DNA of 64,000 bases, from contig NC_034410.1 in the NCBI RefSeq assembly GCF_002078875.1, forward strand, positions 79,963,748 through 80,027,747, in the 5' to 3' direction. This document shows, in pieces, positions 1 to 11,657 of the stretch. A program made the translations under genes and the position numbers. Numbering within the stretch: position 1 is the stretch's first letter; every line of letters begins with the position of its first letter. This stretch comes from Numida meleagris. Lineage: Eukaryota > Chordata > Aves > Galliformes > Numididae. A model generated the notes under the pieces. That model searched no databases, was not told the DNA's origin, and saw only the letters and a list, made by a program, of their open reading frames with translations.

Positions 1-360
1 GCTGGAGCTTGTTTCCATTCCTCCTTGTCTCCCAGGTCCTCTCCCTCTGCCTGGCTGCTAGAGGGCAGGGGATCCACCGCTACTTGCAGAGTGTCCCCCC
101 TGTGCCTCTGTTTAAGGGATGTCAGGGAATGGTTCTCCCTTTCACACTCCCTGATGCTTCTTAATGTATCTGTCTCTTCCTCTAGTTGTGCCAGCAGACA
201 GAGCAGATCATCCATCTGCGCACACTATGTGCACGTGTTATCCCAGCTACCCCCTGGTGCTTGTGCCAGACTCAGGCACTCCCTGCAGCCTGAGACTTGG
301 ACAGCCATGTGCGAGCCTCCGTTCTGAAGCTGATCTGCTGAAGGACTTCCTTTCAAGTGA
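1..360. other. GC-richer flank of the triplicated block, no gene recognised
   Basis: No protein or RNA gene is recognised here. The short open frames on both strands have no family resemblance I can name. A pyrimidine-rich run ending in AG near 170-185 looks like a splice acceptor, but no matching donor or coding frame supports an exon. Base composition resembles the repeats that follow and differs from the AT-rich DNA after 1.7 kb, so this is probably part of the same larger repeated unit. Confidence 0.5.
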
Positions 361-1535
361 GACAGTTCTAGTTACTTTCTTTACATTAAATTGCAGGGAA
401 GAAAAGCTCCCACAACACTGGAAGCTCAGCAGTTTATTTATTGGTGTCATGCGCGGGCAGGCTGTGTTCACACCTCCATTTCCTACCTGTGGGAATGTCA
501 CTGTGCTATCCCTTCTCAGTTTTCTCTTGGCAGGAGCCACCCTGCTTGCAGAGTGATGCTGGGCCTAGAGGGTGGTAGTTGTTGCCCCACAGTTCTGCTG
601 GGACATTGTTGCTGCCTTCTTGTCAAGGGAGTCCCAGGCATGGTGCTGCTGTGCTGTGCTGGCTTTGCACATTCTTGGATCCCGTGTTGTTTTGAGTCGG
701 GCTCTTGATCCCTGGACATCAGGTCAAGTGACAACAGCAAAACATTTGTTCACCTTTCTGTAGCTGAGATAGTGGAGGCTCGGAGAGTTCTGGACAAGCT
801 GCAGGTGTCCCTTTCCTTTTGGGCAGGGTGACTCCTTGTGCTTGCTGAAGTAGTAGATCTGGACCCTAAATGTAAGTGCATTGATGGTTTCTAAAGGTGA
901 CTATTCTAATTGCTTACGTTGCATTTCAGTGGGGGAAAGAAAAGCTCACAAAGCACATGAAACTCAGCAGTTTTTGGTTCATTTGTGTCATGTGCAGGCT
1001 GGATGTGCTCACACCTCCCTTTCCTAATGGTTTGAATGTCACTGTGCCTCACTCCATTTCAGGTTCTACTTGGTTGGGAGCCAACCCGCTTGCAAGGAGG
1101 TGGGTCTGTGGAGTGGTAGTTGACACCCCCCAGTTCTGCTGGGACCCTGTTACTGCCTTCTTGTCAAGGGAATCCCAGGCATGGTGCTGCTGTGCTGTGA
1201 CGGCTTTGCTGGAGGTGTTTTCATGGGACAGTGGGTGGCGAGGTGTCTCCTTGCATTGGAGGCTGTGCTCACACCTCCGTTTCCTACCTGTGGGAATGTG
1301 ACTGTGCTGTCCCATCTCAGTTTCCTTTCGGTCAGAGCCAGCCCACTTGTAGAGAGATTTTGTGCCTAGGGTGTGGTAGTTGTGCCAGTTCTGCTGGGAC
1401 GTTGTTGCTGCCTTCTTGTCAAGGGAATCCCAGGCGTGGTGCTGCTGTGCTGTGCCGCCTTTGCACATCCTTGGATCCCGTGTTGTTTTGAGCTGGGCTT
1501 TTGATCTTTGGGTTTCTGGTCTTCCGACATGCCAC
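361..1535 (+). repeat. Block of about 270-370 bp present three times, diverged
   Basis: Three related copies lie in direct orientation at roughly 361-735, 898-1210 and 1250-1530. The best shared core is about 66 bp, at 593-660, 1134-1199 and 1389-1454, starting TTCTGCTGGGAC and ending GGTGCTGCTGTGCTGTG, with only a few differences between copies. Further shared blocks are CACACCTCC followed by TTTCCTA, and GGTGGTAGTTG-like text. Copies one and two both begin just after a pyrimidine-rich stretch ending in CAG (near 395 and 930) followed by AGAAAAGCTC. Spacing is uneven (about 541 then 255), so this is not a simple satellite. A further short echo (GGTGTCTCCTTGCATT) occurs near 1233 and 1674. 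The family is not recognised. It could be a segment of an unfamiliar LTR element or a locally duplicated transcribed unit. Confidence 0.7.
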
Positions 1536-1605
1536 AGGAAGTGGCAGCATTCATTTATACTTTGGTGTTCTGTGCCTATTCAAGTGTTCCTTGAGCTGTG
1601 TGGCC

Positions 1606-1611
1606 AATAAA
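1606..1611 (+). promoter_or_regulatory. AATAAA downstream of the triplicated block
   Basis: A canonical polyadenylation hexamer sits in CCAATAAAGTCAGC, about 75 bases after the third copy ends. Together with the GC-rich, repeat-bearing DNA upstream it could mark the 3' end of a transcribed unit. AATAAA is common by chance in AT-rich DNA, so this is only suggestive. Confidence 0.25.
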
Positions 1612-1649
1612 GTCAGCAAGCTGCTCACAGTCCATGGATTTCTGTTTTC

Positions 1650-4600
1650 ATAGGGCTGGGGAAAATGGGTGGTGAGGTGTCTCCTTGCATTAGGAGGCAG
1701 CACTTGAGTGGCAGACAATTCTTGCAGTTAAATATAGCTGATATGGGTGTGGGAGGTGTTGTTGCTATTGAAAGAAGGAGGATGTTTGGAGGACTGGCTG
1801 TGGGCTCCTTTCCTTGGTCTTCTACCCCCTTGGACATTTTACCTGCCTGTGAAAAAGGCTTGAACACAGAGACAGCCCTCTACATTCCCTTCTATTTGCT
1901 GGTCTTGGGCACTGATGTCTTGTATTCTAAAGATTTTGTCCTGAATGTTCAAATGTTTCTTCTACAATTGTTTAGTATCCCTTTCATTCCTTAGTGAGCT
2001 GTTTTTTGGTATAGTGCAGAAATGTTTGCAGTAACTCTTCTGAAAGTTTTATGTTATCAGGAGGCCACAGTGGTGGTAGTGTATCAAGGAAGTAGATGTT
2101 TATTAGTGTTTCCACCTCTTGATATTGTTTTACTCTTTGTAATTAACCATTTCATTTGAAACTTAATGTATTGTGTTGCAATTAACCATAGTGAGGTGTT
2201 CTAAATACTGTTGGTTATGTAGCAATAGACTGCTAATAATGAACAAACAGTTCTTTCTCTATATGAAATTTCAGTATTTACTTAACTTTTCCAAGAGCTC
2301 TTCAGTCATTAGAAGAATTTCTGACATTGGTTCTGATTTTTTGAAAAAAATATTCCATCCATATCAACAGGATTTAAAAGATGATAAAGAACTACTGTCC
2401 TGTTTATTTTCATGTTTAATAAACTTGGATAAGGATAACTCTTGTGTATTTTCACTTGTTTAGCTTTATTTGTTGTCAGAGTATGGTCCTATCGGGCAAC
2501 ACTGAGAATACTGTCATATCTACTGTGGAGCTAATAATTTGCATTTATCTTGTTTTTCTTATATTTTCTCTTAGCTAAGAAAGAAAACATTCTACTTCAG
2601 AGTAGGAGAATGAATCCTTTGAAGCTTTGAAAAAATACTGCTAATTCTATTGTTTATAGTTGTGCAGGATAATTCTTTAGCCACTGTCTCTCACCTACCA
2701 CTTACGTCTCTTTTCAAGCATGCATATATTCCTCCCAGTTTTTCAGGAGTGCTCATTTTAGTGCAGGCAGAGAGGATTACTATTGTTTCTATTCACTGAG
2801 AACCCATCACAATCCTACAAATAAATCAGTCTTTGTCACTGTTGAAGACCAGTAATTCATTAAATTGTATCACATTTCTCAGGGTGCAGAGGTCATTCAG
2901 TCTGAACTTCAGCTTCAAATAGTATTCACAGGCCTGCCAATCTGTGAGAAGTTTGTTTATTTGCTGCATTATCAGACATGGGCTCGTGAGCGGTAGGTAA
3001 GAGAGGAGCAGTGCAGTCCTCTTAAGCCGAAGGCAAAACTCCCACTAACTTCACAGAACATGATCTTTTCCTCCAAGTCAGCTACAGATTAGCCTCCAGG
3101 AATCCTTCCTTTGTCAGATAACAAAAACTTTGAAGATTTCAGAGCAAATGACATACCCAGCATACAAAAATTGCAAGTTAGGTCATTGAATCTCCATTCC
3201 ATGGATGTATTTTGCTTTGATTCTTCAAAGTCTTTTCAGATCATACAAAACTGGTCACACGTAGTGTGCAGTGTTAGCACAGAATTGGAAGAAGTCTTTT
3301 GAGGTGGTTATAAACATCATGCTCATTGCTTATTAAGTGTTCTTTCTTAACTGGAAAGTGAAGGCTGCATTACTGAGTAAGCCAGTGTTTAAAACTTCTC
3401 CAGATTATTGCTGTAAATCATTGAAGCCCCAGTTTTTCCTTTATAGGGAGGCATACTCCATGAATGATTGGTAATTCAGTGCTGACTGGGCTCATCTGCC
3501 TTGCTTGATTCACTAAGAGGGGAATAGAGAACAGAAAAGTATTTTAAGGTTAGTGATAGTGTAACAAAAAGTATTTATCTGAGTGAAAAGGAGTTGGCTA
3601 GTTTATTGGATTTGCTGGTTATCCTGAAAGTAGTGCTGAGAGTTAAAGTGAAGAAGAATAAATGCAGATCAAAGAAAATGAGGATCTAAATTGGGGGTAA
3701 TTCTATTTAAGTTAATGGTTCTAGGTCAGTTAAAATTGTATCATGTGTATCTTTCAATTTTGAACTGATTTCACTGTTTTACTATTTCATTTATACTAGA
3801 CAAACTTTGTTTGTTTAGTCTACCTCCATAATGATTAATATCCCAGGTATTAGATTTTTCCTGTGTGCTATAATTTCTTGCATATCATCTTACTGAAGTC
3901 AAAAGTTTTTGCCAAATACTGTCTTAAAATTTCAAAAAATTAATTTCATGGAAAATTTAATTTCAGTTTTTCAGTCCTGCATAACTGTATGGTCACAAAC
4001 TCACAAACATTGATTCCAAGAGAAACTGTAAGAATAAGCAGACTGGTTCCATTTATTTCGTCAAGCCAAATGAACTGTATTTGATTGAAGTGTACTTTTC
4101 AGAAAGACATCTGGTACTACAATAACTTGTTTTCATTCTGACCTGAAAATCTCATAGACCTGTAATAACGAACCAGCAGTTTCAAGTGAAAGTACATTTA
4201 ACAGTTTGAAATTGTAGAGTACACTGAATTTTAATAATAGGGATATTCAAAGATACTGAAGTTTCACTGATTCTGATTCTACATTGTATAGTAATGGTTT
4301 GCTGAGCACTAATAGTTAGGGCACACGCGGCTCAAACAGTATGTCTGTATAGATCATACTCTCTTTTGGAATAATACAATTAAGCCTAATGTGCTTAATG
4401 AAATTCCATTGTTTTTCTGATTCATGGTGTTCAATGTCCAAATGTCACAACTCTGGACAGAGCTGGGTGGCTTCTATTTTTATACCTGGATGGTTCTGGC
4501 TTTGTGGCACTAGTGCCTATATTAGTCTATAACCACAGCACATGTTACTCCCTATGCATTTTGATCTAAAAGGTTAACATTTAAGTTGCAACACAACCAT

Positions 4601-5942
4601 TACTCTGTACGTAGTAAGTGTGGTGTGTCTAACTGCTTAGTAACAGGACCAGGTAAATTTATATGAAATTGTTGGGCCGTGAACTATCTTCTAGCCTCAC
4701 AAGGAAGTGTTTGTGTGTTAATAACTACTACTGGTTGCTTTTATGCTACCAAATAATAAAAAATAATATTGAAAGAGAGTGAACGTAATTCGCTGTCAGC
4801 TATTTTACCAAACAGCCTAAGAACACATCCTGCTTGGAGGCCATTCAGTTAATGGACGTGGTCCACTTTAATGATACTTGCTGTCATTCTAGCACTACAA
4901 TTTGTGCTTGTTTTTTAAAATTGGATTTTGTATGCGTATCCGTTCTGTCTAATATCTCAACTAACAAACCTTCTCAGAAGTTAAAATGAGAATGGTCTAA
5001 CTGAATGTGTCTCCTCCACCTCACACATTAGGAGGCAAATTCGACACATCAGATATGGTGTAGTCTCACTGCTAGTAATCCCTAAGTGGTTTTAGGCCAA
5101 GTGGTGGAGTAATAGGAACAGCCATAGAGGTTACCTGGCTGTTACGGAAGAGTACTGACAGAAAGTGTTCACTAAGATGTCTGCTAAGACAGTAACAGAA
5201 GAAAATGACTGTAGGCTGGGACCTGGGCCTGGGAACCAGAAGCGTGATTCGAAACACACGGCTGGCATCCTTGAAGTGCAGATGAGTTCCTAAAAAACAG
5301 AGACATCTTGAAGATACCATCAATAGGGGAAAAAGCAAGGAAACGTAACAGCAAGGTATCATCTGGAAAGGTGGAAATAGTCTGGAAAGAAGAGGAAACA
5401 TCCTGAATTCAGCAGTTGCTATTGGATGCTTTAGCTGAAAGTAAAGCAGTCTGGAAAGAGTAAAGTTTTGTGTGAGAGAATAGGAAACGTCATCGTCTAT
5501 TGGTTGTCTCTGGTGAAAATGAGAAATGAACATCTCTTGGCTGCTCTGAGATGTGGTGTCCTACATTTTCTTAATTCTCTGTGACATAAAAATCACTTGT
5601 TTTCTGTCTGAAATAGAGCCTCTCTCTCCTACAGGATTTCCTGAGCAAATTGGACTTTTGTTCAGGAGTCCTGGCTGGCTCTGAACTCTATGATGTGGAC
5701 CATCTTTGAACTGAGACATCATTGTTTTACTTGGCGCGCTACTGATCTCAGTCTCTTCTTGGATTGGTCTTTATTCACTTGTATCTTGGGTCAATTTGGC
5801 CTCGCTTCTGGGATTAATTTGTTACTACTTGACATTTTGAATATATGTATGTACATGCACATACACTTAATAATTATATTTAATATGTATCTGCTACTTT
5901 ACTAGTGATAAGTTTGTAGTAATGTGTAATAGTTCCTTTATA
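1650..5942. other. Unique-looking AT-rich DNA, no gene seen
   Basis: No open frame here has recognisable protein features. The longest is a 153-codon minus-strand frame at 5072-5533 that has no motif I know and reads like chance. No tRNA cloverleaf, dispersed repeat end or long tandem repeat was seen. Confidence 0.55.
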
Positions 5943-6490
5943 CATTTTGGTCACTCTGAAAGTAATGCTATGCAAAGTAATTTCCATAGAAACTACAACA
6001 AAGAGCACAATAACACTGATAGAGAAAATTCTCAGCTACAAAACTCTATTTTGCCATGCAGTCCCCACCATTAGTTGCACATTTTCACCAGCAATGAACA
6101 AGAGCCTGCATGCTGTACTTCTGAAAATCGGCGCCAGCGGATGTGACCCACTGTCACTGTTGCCACTACTGAAGTGCAGCACCCACTGCCTTACTGTGCT
6201 TACATCCACTGTTTAGTTTTCATAAACATTCAGCAAGCTTTGATGAATGTCAGTGGGTGCCGTATTTTCTACATGGAGGAATTAAGTTACACCATTTTGC
6301 TTCCTGCACGCTTTCATGTCCGATGTCATTTTGTCAGACTGCCCCTGTGTTGCCATCTGTTGCACAGCAACAAAATGTAATGGAATATTGGTGATAAGGT
6401 TCAACATCTATTGCCATACCACCAACATCCGCCTCTGATGTTGTGGGCCAACATCATAAAATAGGAGGCATTACTTTCAGAGCAGCTCAT
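5943..6490 (+). mobile_element. Non-autonomous mariner-like element, copy 1 (about 550 bp)
   Basis: Its left end carries CTCTGAAAGTAATGC and its right end GCATTACTTTCAGAG, an inverted terminal repeat. The interior aligns by eye with the elements at 15367 and 59136, sharing ACAAGAGCCTGCATGC, TGAATGTCAGTGGGTGCC and CCTCTGATGT. At about 550 bp it is too short for a full mariner transposase (usually about 340 codons), and no transposase frame survives, so it would depend on a full-length relative. The end sequence resembles the chicken mariner family known as Galluhop or Mariner1_GG; that name is from memory. The flanking TA is clear on the left and degenerate on the right. Confidence 0.8.
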
Positions 6491-6721
6491 GTGTGTGTTA
6501 TTGCTGCTACTTTTTGCAGCATGTATATGCTTTCTTTATTCATCATTGATACTTGCTAGTAATAACATAGAGGAATACCAGAAATAAAGCATCCTTGTTT
6601 GTGTATTGGGTTGTCCTGCCAACCCACAAAGTGGGTAACTGTTTAGGGCATGACAGCATCTAGTGTAGTGCAGCGTATTTTCACTAATGATGTAGTATAA
6701 ACAATATAATCAATTATAGTG

Positions 6722-6848
6722 TCATAGAGTGGCTTGGGTTGGAAGAGGCCTTAACAGTCATCTAGTTCCTTTGTCCCTTCCATAGGCTGGGTTGCCACCC
6801 ACTAGATCAGGCTGCTCAGGACTCCATCTGATCTGGCCTTGATACCAA
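6722..6848 (-). mobile_element. CR1 3'-end fragment, minus strand
   Basis: On the plus strand this reads TCATAGAGTGGCTTGGGTTGG and then GCCACCCACTAGATCAGGCTG, the reverse complement of the CR1 3' untranslated end as also seen at 45.6 kb. Only about 125 bp remain, so it is a heavily 5'-truncated insertion whose 3' terminus points to lower coordinates. No coding part of ORF2 is left. Confidence 0.8.
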
Positions 6849-9800
6849 GTTATATCTTTATCTCCATTTAGGAAATACTAACTATCTAGCTTTAAACATT
6901 TTTTTCAGTGTGATGGATTTTGTGCAACCTTTCATTCACATCTATGCCTTTTTTTTCTGTAGTATCTAAATATTCAAAATTGTATTTAAAAGGAAGAAAG
7001 CAAACCTAAAAGCACGTTTCCTAAAAGGGCTTTCAACGCTGCTGTATTCAGAAACAAATTCATGCACTTTTTAGTTGCAGTGGTTGCAGTTTTCTTTTTT
7101 AGCTGGTTTCTACTAAGTTTGTATATTCACAGATAAACCGTAGACTGAATGACTGGTGAGGGACCTGTCTTCCAGACTCAATGGCTAGCCCACATGTCTT
7201 ATCAGAGGTTAAGCACAGTGATCCCACTGCTGTTTTCAAGGACCTTTCTTCTTGTGACTTGCAAGAATGTCAGCTTCTGCTTCTGTCTTCAGTTATCAGT
7301 GGTGTCTTCCTTTTATTAGAAAGAGTAACTCCTGTACACTGTCTCACTGAGCAAAATGTTAAAACAGTTTTTCACAGTAACCAGGGCTTTTATTGCTGCA
7401 GAACTAGTCTAATTCTCATTAAGCGTTGGATATAGGAGACATGAGTTTTCAAAAAGTATTATTTTGTCCTGGTGAGAGTTACATATTCCTGCCACTAGTG
7501 TTTGGGAAGAGGTCCTGAAAGCTGTGTATATAAAGAATCAAGATAAGATAGGCTGGTACAGTATATTAAGTGCAGAAATTGAGTGGAAACTGGTTTTAGT
7601 TATGGACTTGTATCCTGACTTATGTGTAGGTGACACTCTGGACTCCTGCTAAGGCCATACCACAGTTTTTCTCATTTAGGCTGTAGGTATGCATAATTTG
7701 ATCTGGGAGCCATTCTGCAATCTAATCTGCATGTATAGACATAGTTTTTTAAACCCTAATGGTCTTCAGGGTACTTCTTTCTGAAGCCTGCTATTTTATC
7801 ACAGTGGCCTGCTCTCTTTCTTTTTTCATTTCCCTTCCTGTTGTCTTTATAATGTATTTTGGTATGACCTGAATATGTTTCAAAAGTAGTTCAAATTACA
7901 TTCAGCTAATTTCCCGTCCTCGTTACTATTATCCTTCTGCTAAATGTTATGTTATCTACAAATCTCATCAGGAGATAGACATATTTAAGAAACAGACGCC
8001 TAAATGTAACTTCCTAATTATTCATCATGATTCTGTTCTGAGTTTCCTGATTTTAGAAAGTTCTAGGCACAAAGAAATGTCTGCAGAACACAAGTATACA
8101 CAAATGTACAGACATGCATGCATTAGTGCATATATGCATATTTATGTTGAGTCAGAGTACTTCAGGCGTACTATAATATGTAATGAGAAATAAAATTATT
8201 AATGCTAGCAACATTGTACTTCTGCCCATACTCAGTGAGAAAAAGTTCCTACCAGCCTTTATGAGCATTCTGTGTAGGAATTAATTTTTCAGAATTGTAT
8301 CTGCATTCTGACAAGCATCATTTCAGACCAGAACTTCAAATTACTACAGAATCCAGAATACTGTCTTTTTTTTTCTTTTTTTTTTTCTTTTTTGCCATTC
8401 TCTTAAAGATACACAACAAGGAACAGGACAGTATTGTCTGTTTAGAAAAGTAAAAAGCAGGTCTGCTAAAGGACCAATTCATTATGTTTTTCACTGCATT
8501 CCAAGAAAACGTGTTGTGGTGTTGTCAACAAAAGCAAAACAGTTTTTAAGCAAAACAGTCGCTCGTACACACTCTTTTCTAGATTTAATTTGGTCATTCA
8601 GTCATACTCAGAAGTACCAATACGTATATTTCCAAGTGACCATGGTAATTTGTATAATACGTGGAGAATGAAGGTTGCCAGCTACGCATAGTCTCTTTAG
8701 TCTAAACTTTCAGAATGATCCATCGTGATATGATTCTTCCCTATGTATAACTATGTGCACTGGGTTCCTCTTAACTGGCAATGATGAACTGCTCTTAATA
8801 TGTTAGTCCTATCTTCTAGTAAACAATTGTTTGATCAATTGACTCAGAATCTTGCTTACTTCACCCTTCATTGATACTATACAAAGTTGCTGCCCATTTC
8901 CTGGTTGTTGATATTTTTATAATTACTGTTTACCTTCCTGTTGTGATGATGTGAATAGAAGAAGCACACAGAATGTGCTGTCATCTACTCTTACCACAGC
9001 CTGGGTATTCTACTGATGAATTGTCTGTAATGTGGCTTTCTTGGAGTTCAAACATTTTGGTCATTATAAAATCAATGGATTCACAATGTTTTTTCTAGGA
9101 ACAAATTTCTAATCTAGATTCAACCAAAATAGCTATTGAGGAATTGTCGGAATGTAAAGTCTAGAAAGCTAGAAAACAGCATATTTACGCTGTCAATGTA
9201 AAGATATATTCTTCTCTTTTCAGATGATGTTAGTCAAATTTCACTGCAGCGATTATTTTAAGAGGTCAATATTCTGTGGATCCCTATGATCCAGCCAAGC
9301 CTAGTGGTATGTAGAATAATTTGTGTTAACATTTAATGATTTGACCATCCAACTAGCAGAGGTACTGATTCATAGGCTCTGGTTGATCCATTGTTATGTA
9401 CCAGTTCATATCCTTGAGGAAAGATCAGCTTCTGGTGAGCAGATAGGGAAAATAGGCTCTATGAATTGTTTCAATTTTCTGATTACTTCTATCTTGTTTA
9501 TCTGTACCCAGCAATTCTCTCATCTCTGCAGCTGAGATGTCCTTGTGTAGGTTTAATGTAAAAGAGATGCTGATTTACAGTGTGTCCTACAACTTGTACT
9601 GATCACAAATTCTTTTGCTGCCTTAGCAGAATGAAGACAGTTGAATCCTGAATTCACCTTTGTCAAATCAATTTGCTTATAATACTATATTTATGAAGGT
9701 ACAGTAGGTCTGTTAAGTAAAATTCTGTAAGAAAAAGTACTCTTTGAATCTGGTGGTCCACTGCAAAGGTGTATATACCCAATGGAAAAAAAATCACAGT

Positions 9801-10065
9801 GTTATTTCAATTACAGCGTTGGAAATAGGTTGTACTCTGACTTCTTCTAAAGCATAATAAAAGATAATTTGAACAAAGTGCTACTGAAAGCACTGCTTAC
9901 TTTCTAAAACATGTTCTTTTTTAAATATTGGAACTAAAACTGATATATTTAAATACAAACTATAAAAGGAACAGACAGCTCTATTTGTTAACCAAAAAAG
10001 ACTGTTTCTTTCATCCTTGCTTTTCCAGTGCTGTTTGAATTAGACACAGCTATGATGATTGCCTT
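6849..10065. other. AT-rich DNA without recognised gene
   Basis: No gene, RNA or dispersed repeat is recognised between the two CR1 pieces. Short open frames at 7181-7435 and 9323-9535 look like chance. The only simple-sequence feature is a T-rich run at 8364-8393. Confidence 0.55.
8364..8393 (+). repeat. Poly-T tract with C interruptions
   Basis: Thirty bases of nearly pure T with two C interruptions. It could be a microsatellite or the A-tail of an old minus-strand retroposed copy, but the bases to its right are not recognisably a processed transcript. Confidence 0.7.
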
Positions 10066-10951
10066 AGAATCACAGAATTATAGAATGGCTTCAGTTGGAA
10101 GGAACCTTAAGGATCATCAGGTTCCAACCTCCCTGCTGCAGGCAGGGTTGCCAGCTGCTAGATCAAGTACTGGATTAGGTTGCCAGGGCCCCATCCAACC
10201 TGGCCTTGAAAATCTCCTGGGATGGGGCATCCACAGCTTCTCTGGGCAACCTGGTCCACTACCTCACCAGTCTCAGTAAAAAAATTCCTCCTGACATTTA
10301 ATCTAAATCTTTCTTCATTTAAAACCATTTTCCCTTATCCTGTCACTATCTACCCTTGTAAAAAGTTGATTTCCCTCCTGTTTATAATCTCCCTTTAAAT
10401 ATTGGAATGACATAGTGAGGTCTTCTCACAGCCTTCTCTTCTCCAGTCTGAACAAGCCCAACTCCTTCAGTCTGTCTTCATAGGAGATGTGCTCCAACCC
10501 TTGGACCATTCCCCTGGCCCTCTTCTGGTCCCTCTCCAAAAGCTCAATATCTTTCCTGTGCTAGGGGTCCCAGACCTGGATGCAGTACTCCAGATGGGGC
10601 CTCACAAGGGCACAGAGAGGGACAGTCCCCTCCCTTACCCTCCTGGCCACCCCTCTTTCAGTGCAGCTCAAGATACCGTTGGCCTTCCAGGCTGCAAGAG
10701 CACACTGCTGGCTCTTGATAAGTTTTTCATCTACCAGGACCCCTAAGTCCTTCTCAGCGGGGCTGCTCTCAAGGGGCTCTTCTCCCAGTTTGTATACATA
10801 TCTGAGATTGCCTCAACTCAAGTGCAAAACCTTGCACTTTGCTATGTTGAACCTCATTAGGTTCACATGGGCCCTCCTTTCGAGTTTATCAAGGTCCCTC
10901 TGGATGATGTTCCTTCCTTCTGCCGTGTCAGCTGCACCACTCAGCTTGGTG
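10066..10951 (-). mobile_element. CR1 retrotransposon, 3' 0.9 kb, ORF2 decayed
   Basis: The 3' terminus is at the low-coordinate side: AGAATCACAGAATTATAGAATGG is the reversed ATTCTRTG tail. Reading the minus strand from 10951 downward gives CR1 ORF2 sequence beginning TKLSG, the residues just after the reverse-transcriptase catalytic box, then matches to [35 protein letters not shown] and LLERDQKRA. Several stops and frameshifts interrupt it, for example in the CIQVWDP region. The fragment breaks immediately after the catalytic motif, so the polymerase core is missing. This is a 5'-truncated dead copy, as is usual for CR1. Confidence 0.93.
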
Positions 10952-11589
10952 ACTTTTAATAAATAATTTTGTATCACTCTCTAAAATGGTATATGGAGAA
11001 ACTTAAAGAAGGAAAAGATTCTTACAGCTTTATATATACGAGATTAGCTGGGATGAATTCAGCAGCGTCTAAGTGGAGTCTCTAAACTTAACCCCCAGCC
11101 TGCTGGTACTTTCTAATCAATACCTTTTCCTTGTTTTTATTCAGTTGGTTACAGCTGTATTCCTCCCTTCTTTGTGTGCATGTATACATGTCATTTTGTT
11201 ATTTTGGAGAAGGGGCTTTGTAGATGCAGAAGCAGTTGGATAAATATTTCTTTTTTCTGAATACAACATCTGAATTTATTCTTCTGTGACCTCTTCAAAA
11301 ACTGGCCACATGTTGATTTAACTACCAGTATTTGTACTACATGCTTCATACTGTGCCAAGTAAGTCACCAAGGCACTCAGCACAAGTTTTGCTGTCCACA
11401 CATCTGTTGTTTGCCATAGCAAGTTTGGCATTAACAAATGCAGGAGTCCTCAACGGAGCTATGTAGCACATTGCTCCATACTGAGAGCAAAAAGAATGTA
11501 ATGTGTTTGGCAGGTCTCTAACATATTTCTAAATAAACAGACTGTGCTGGGGGGAGGTAAAAGTTCTGTTAAGTGTTTCCAGTTTAGGA

Positions 11590-11657
11590 GTAATTACAGG
11601 AGTTTCACCATGATAATCTAATCGTAATTACAGGAGTTTCACCACGATATAATTCCA
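11590..11657 (+). repeat. Direct tandem duplication, period 34 bp
   Basis: GTAATTACAGGAGTTTCACC occurs at 11590 and again at 11624, followed in both copies by A(T/C)GAT. The two units are nearly identical, so the duplication is fairly recent compared with the surrounding decayed repeats. No function is implied. Confidence 0.85.

Noticed and set aside
5072..5533. 153-codon minus-strand open frame
   Set aside because: No recognisable motif, splice signal or codon pattern; frames of this size occur by chance in 64 kb.
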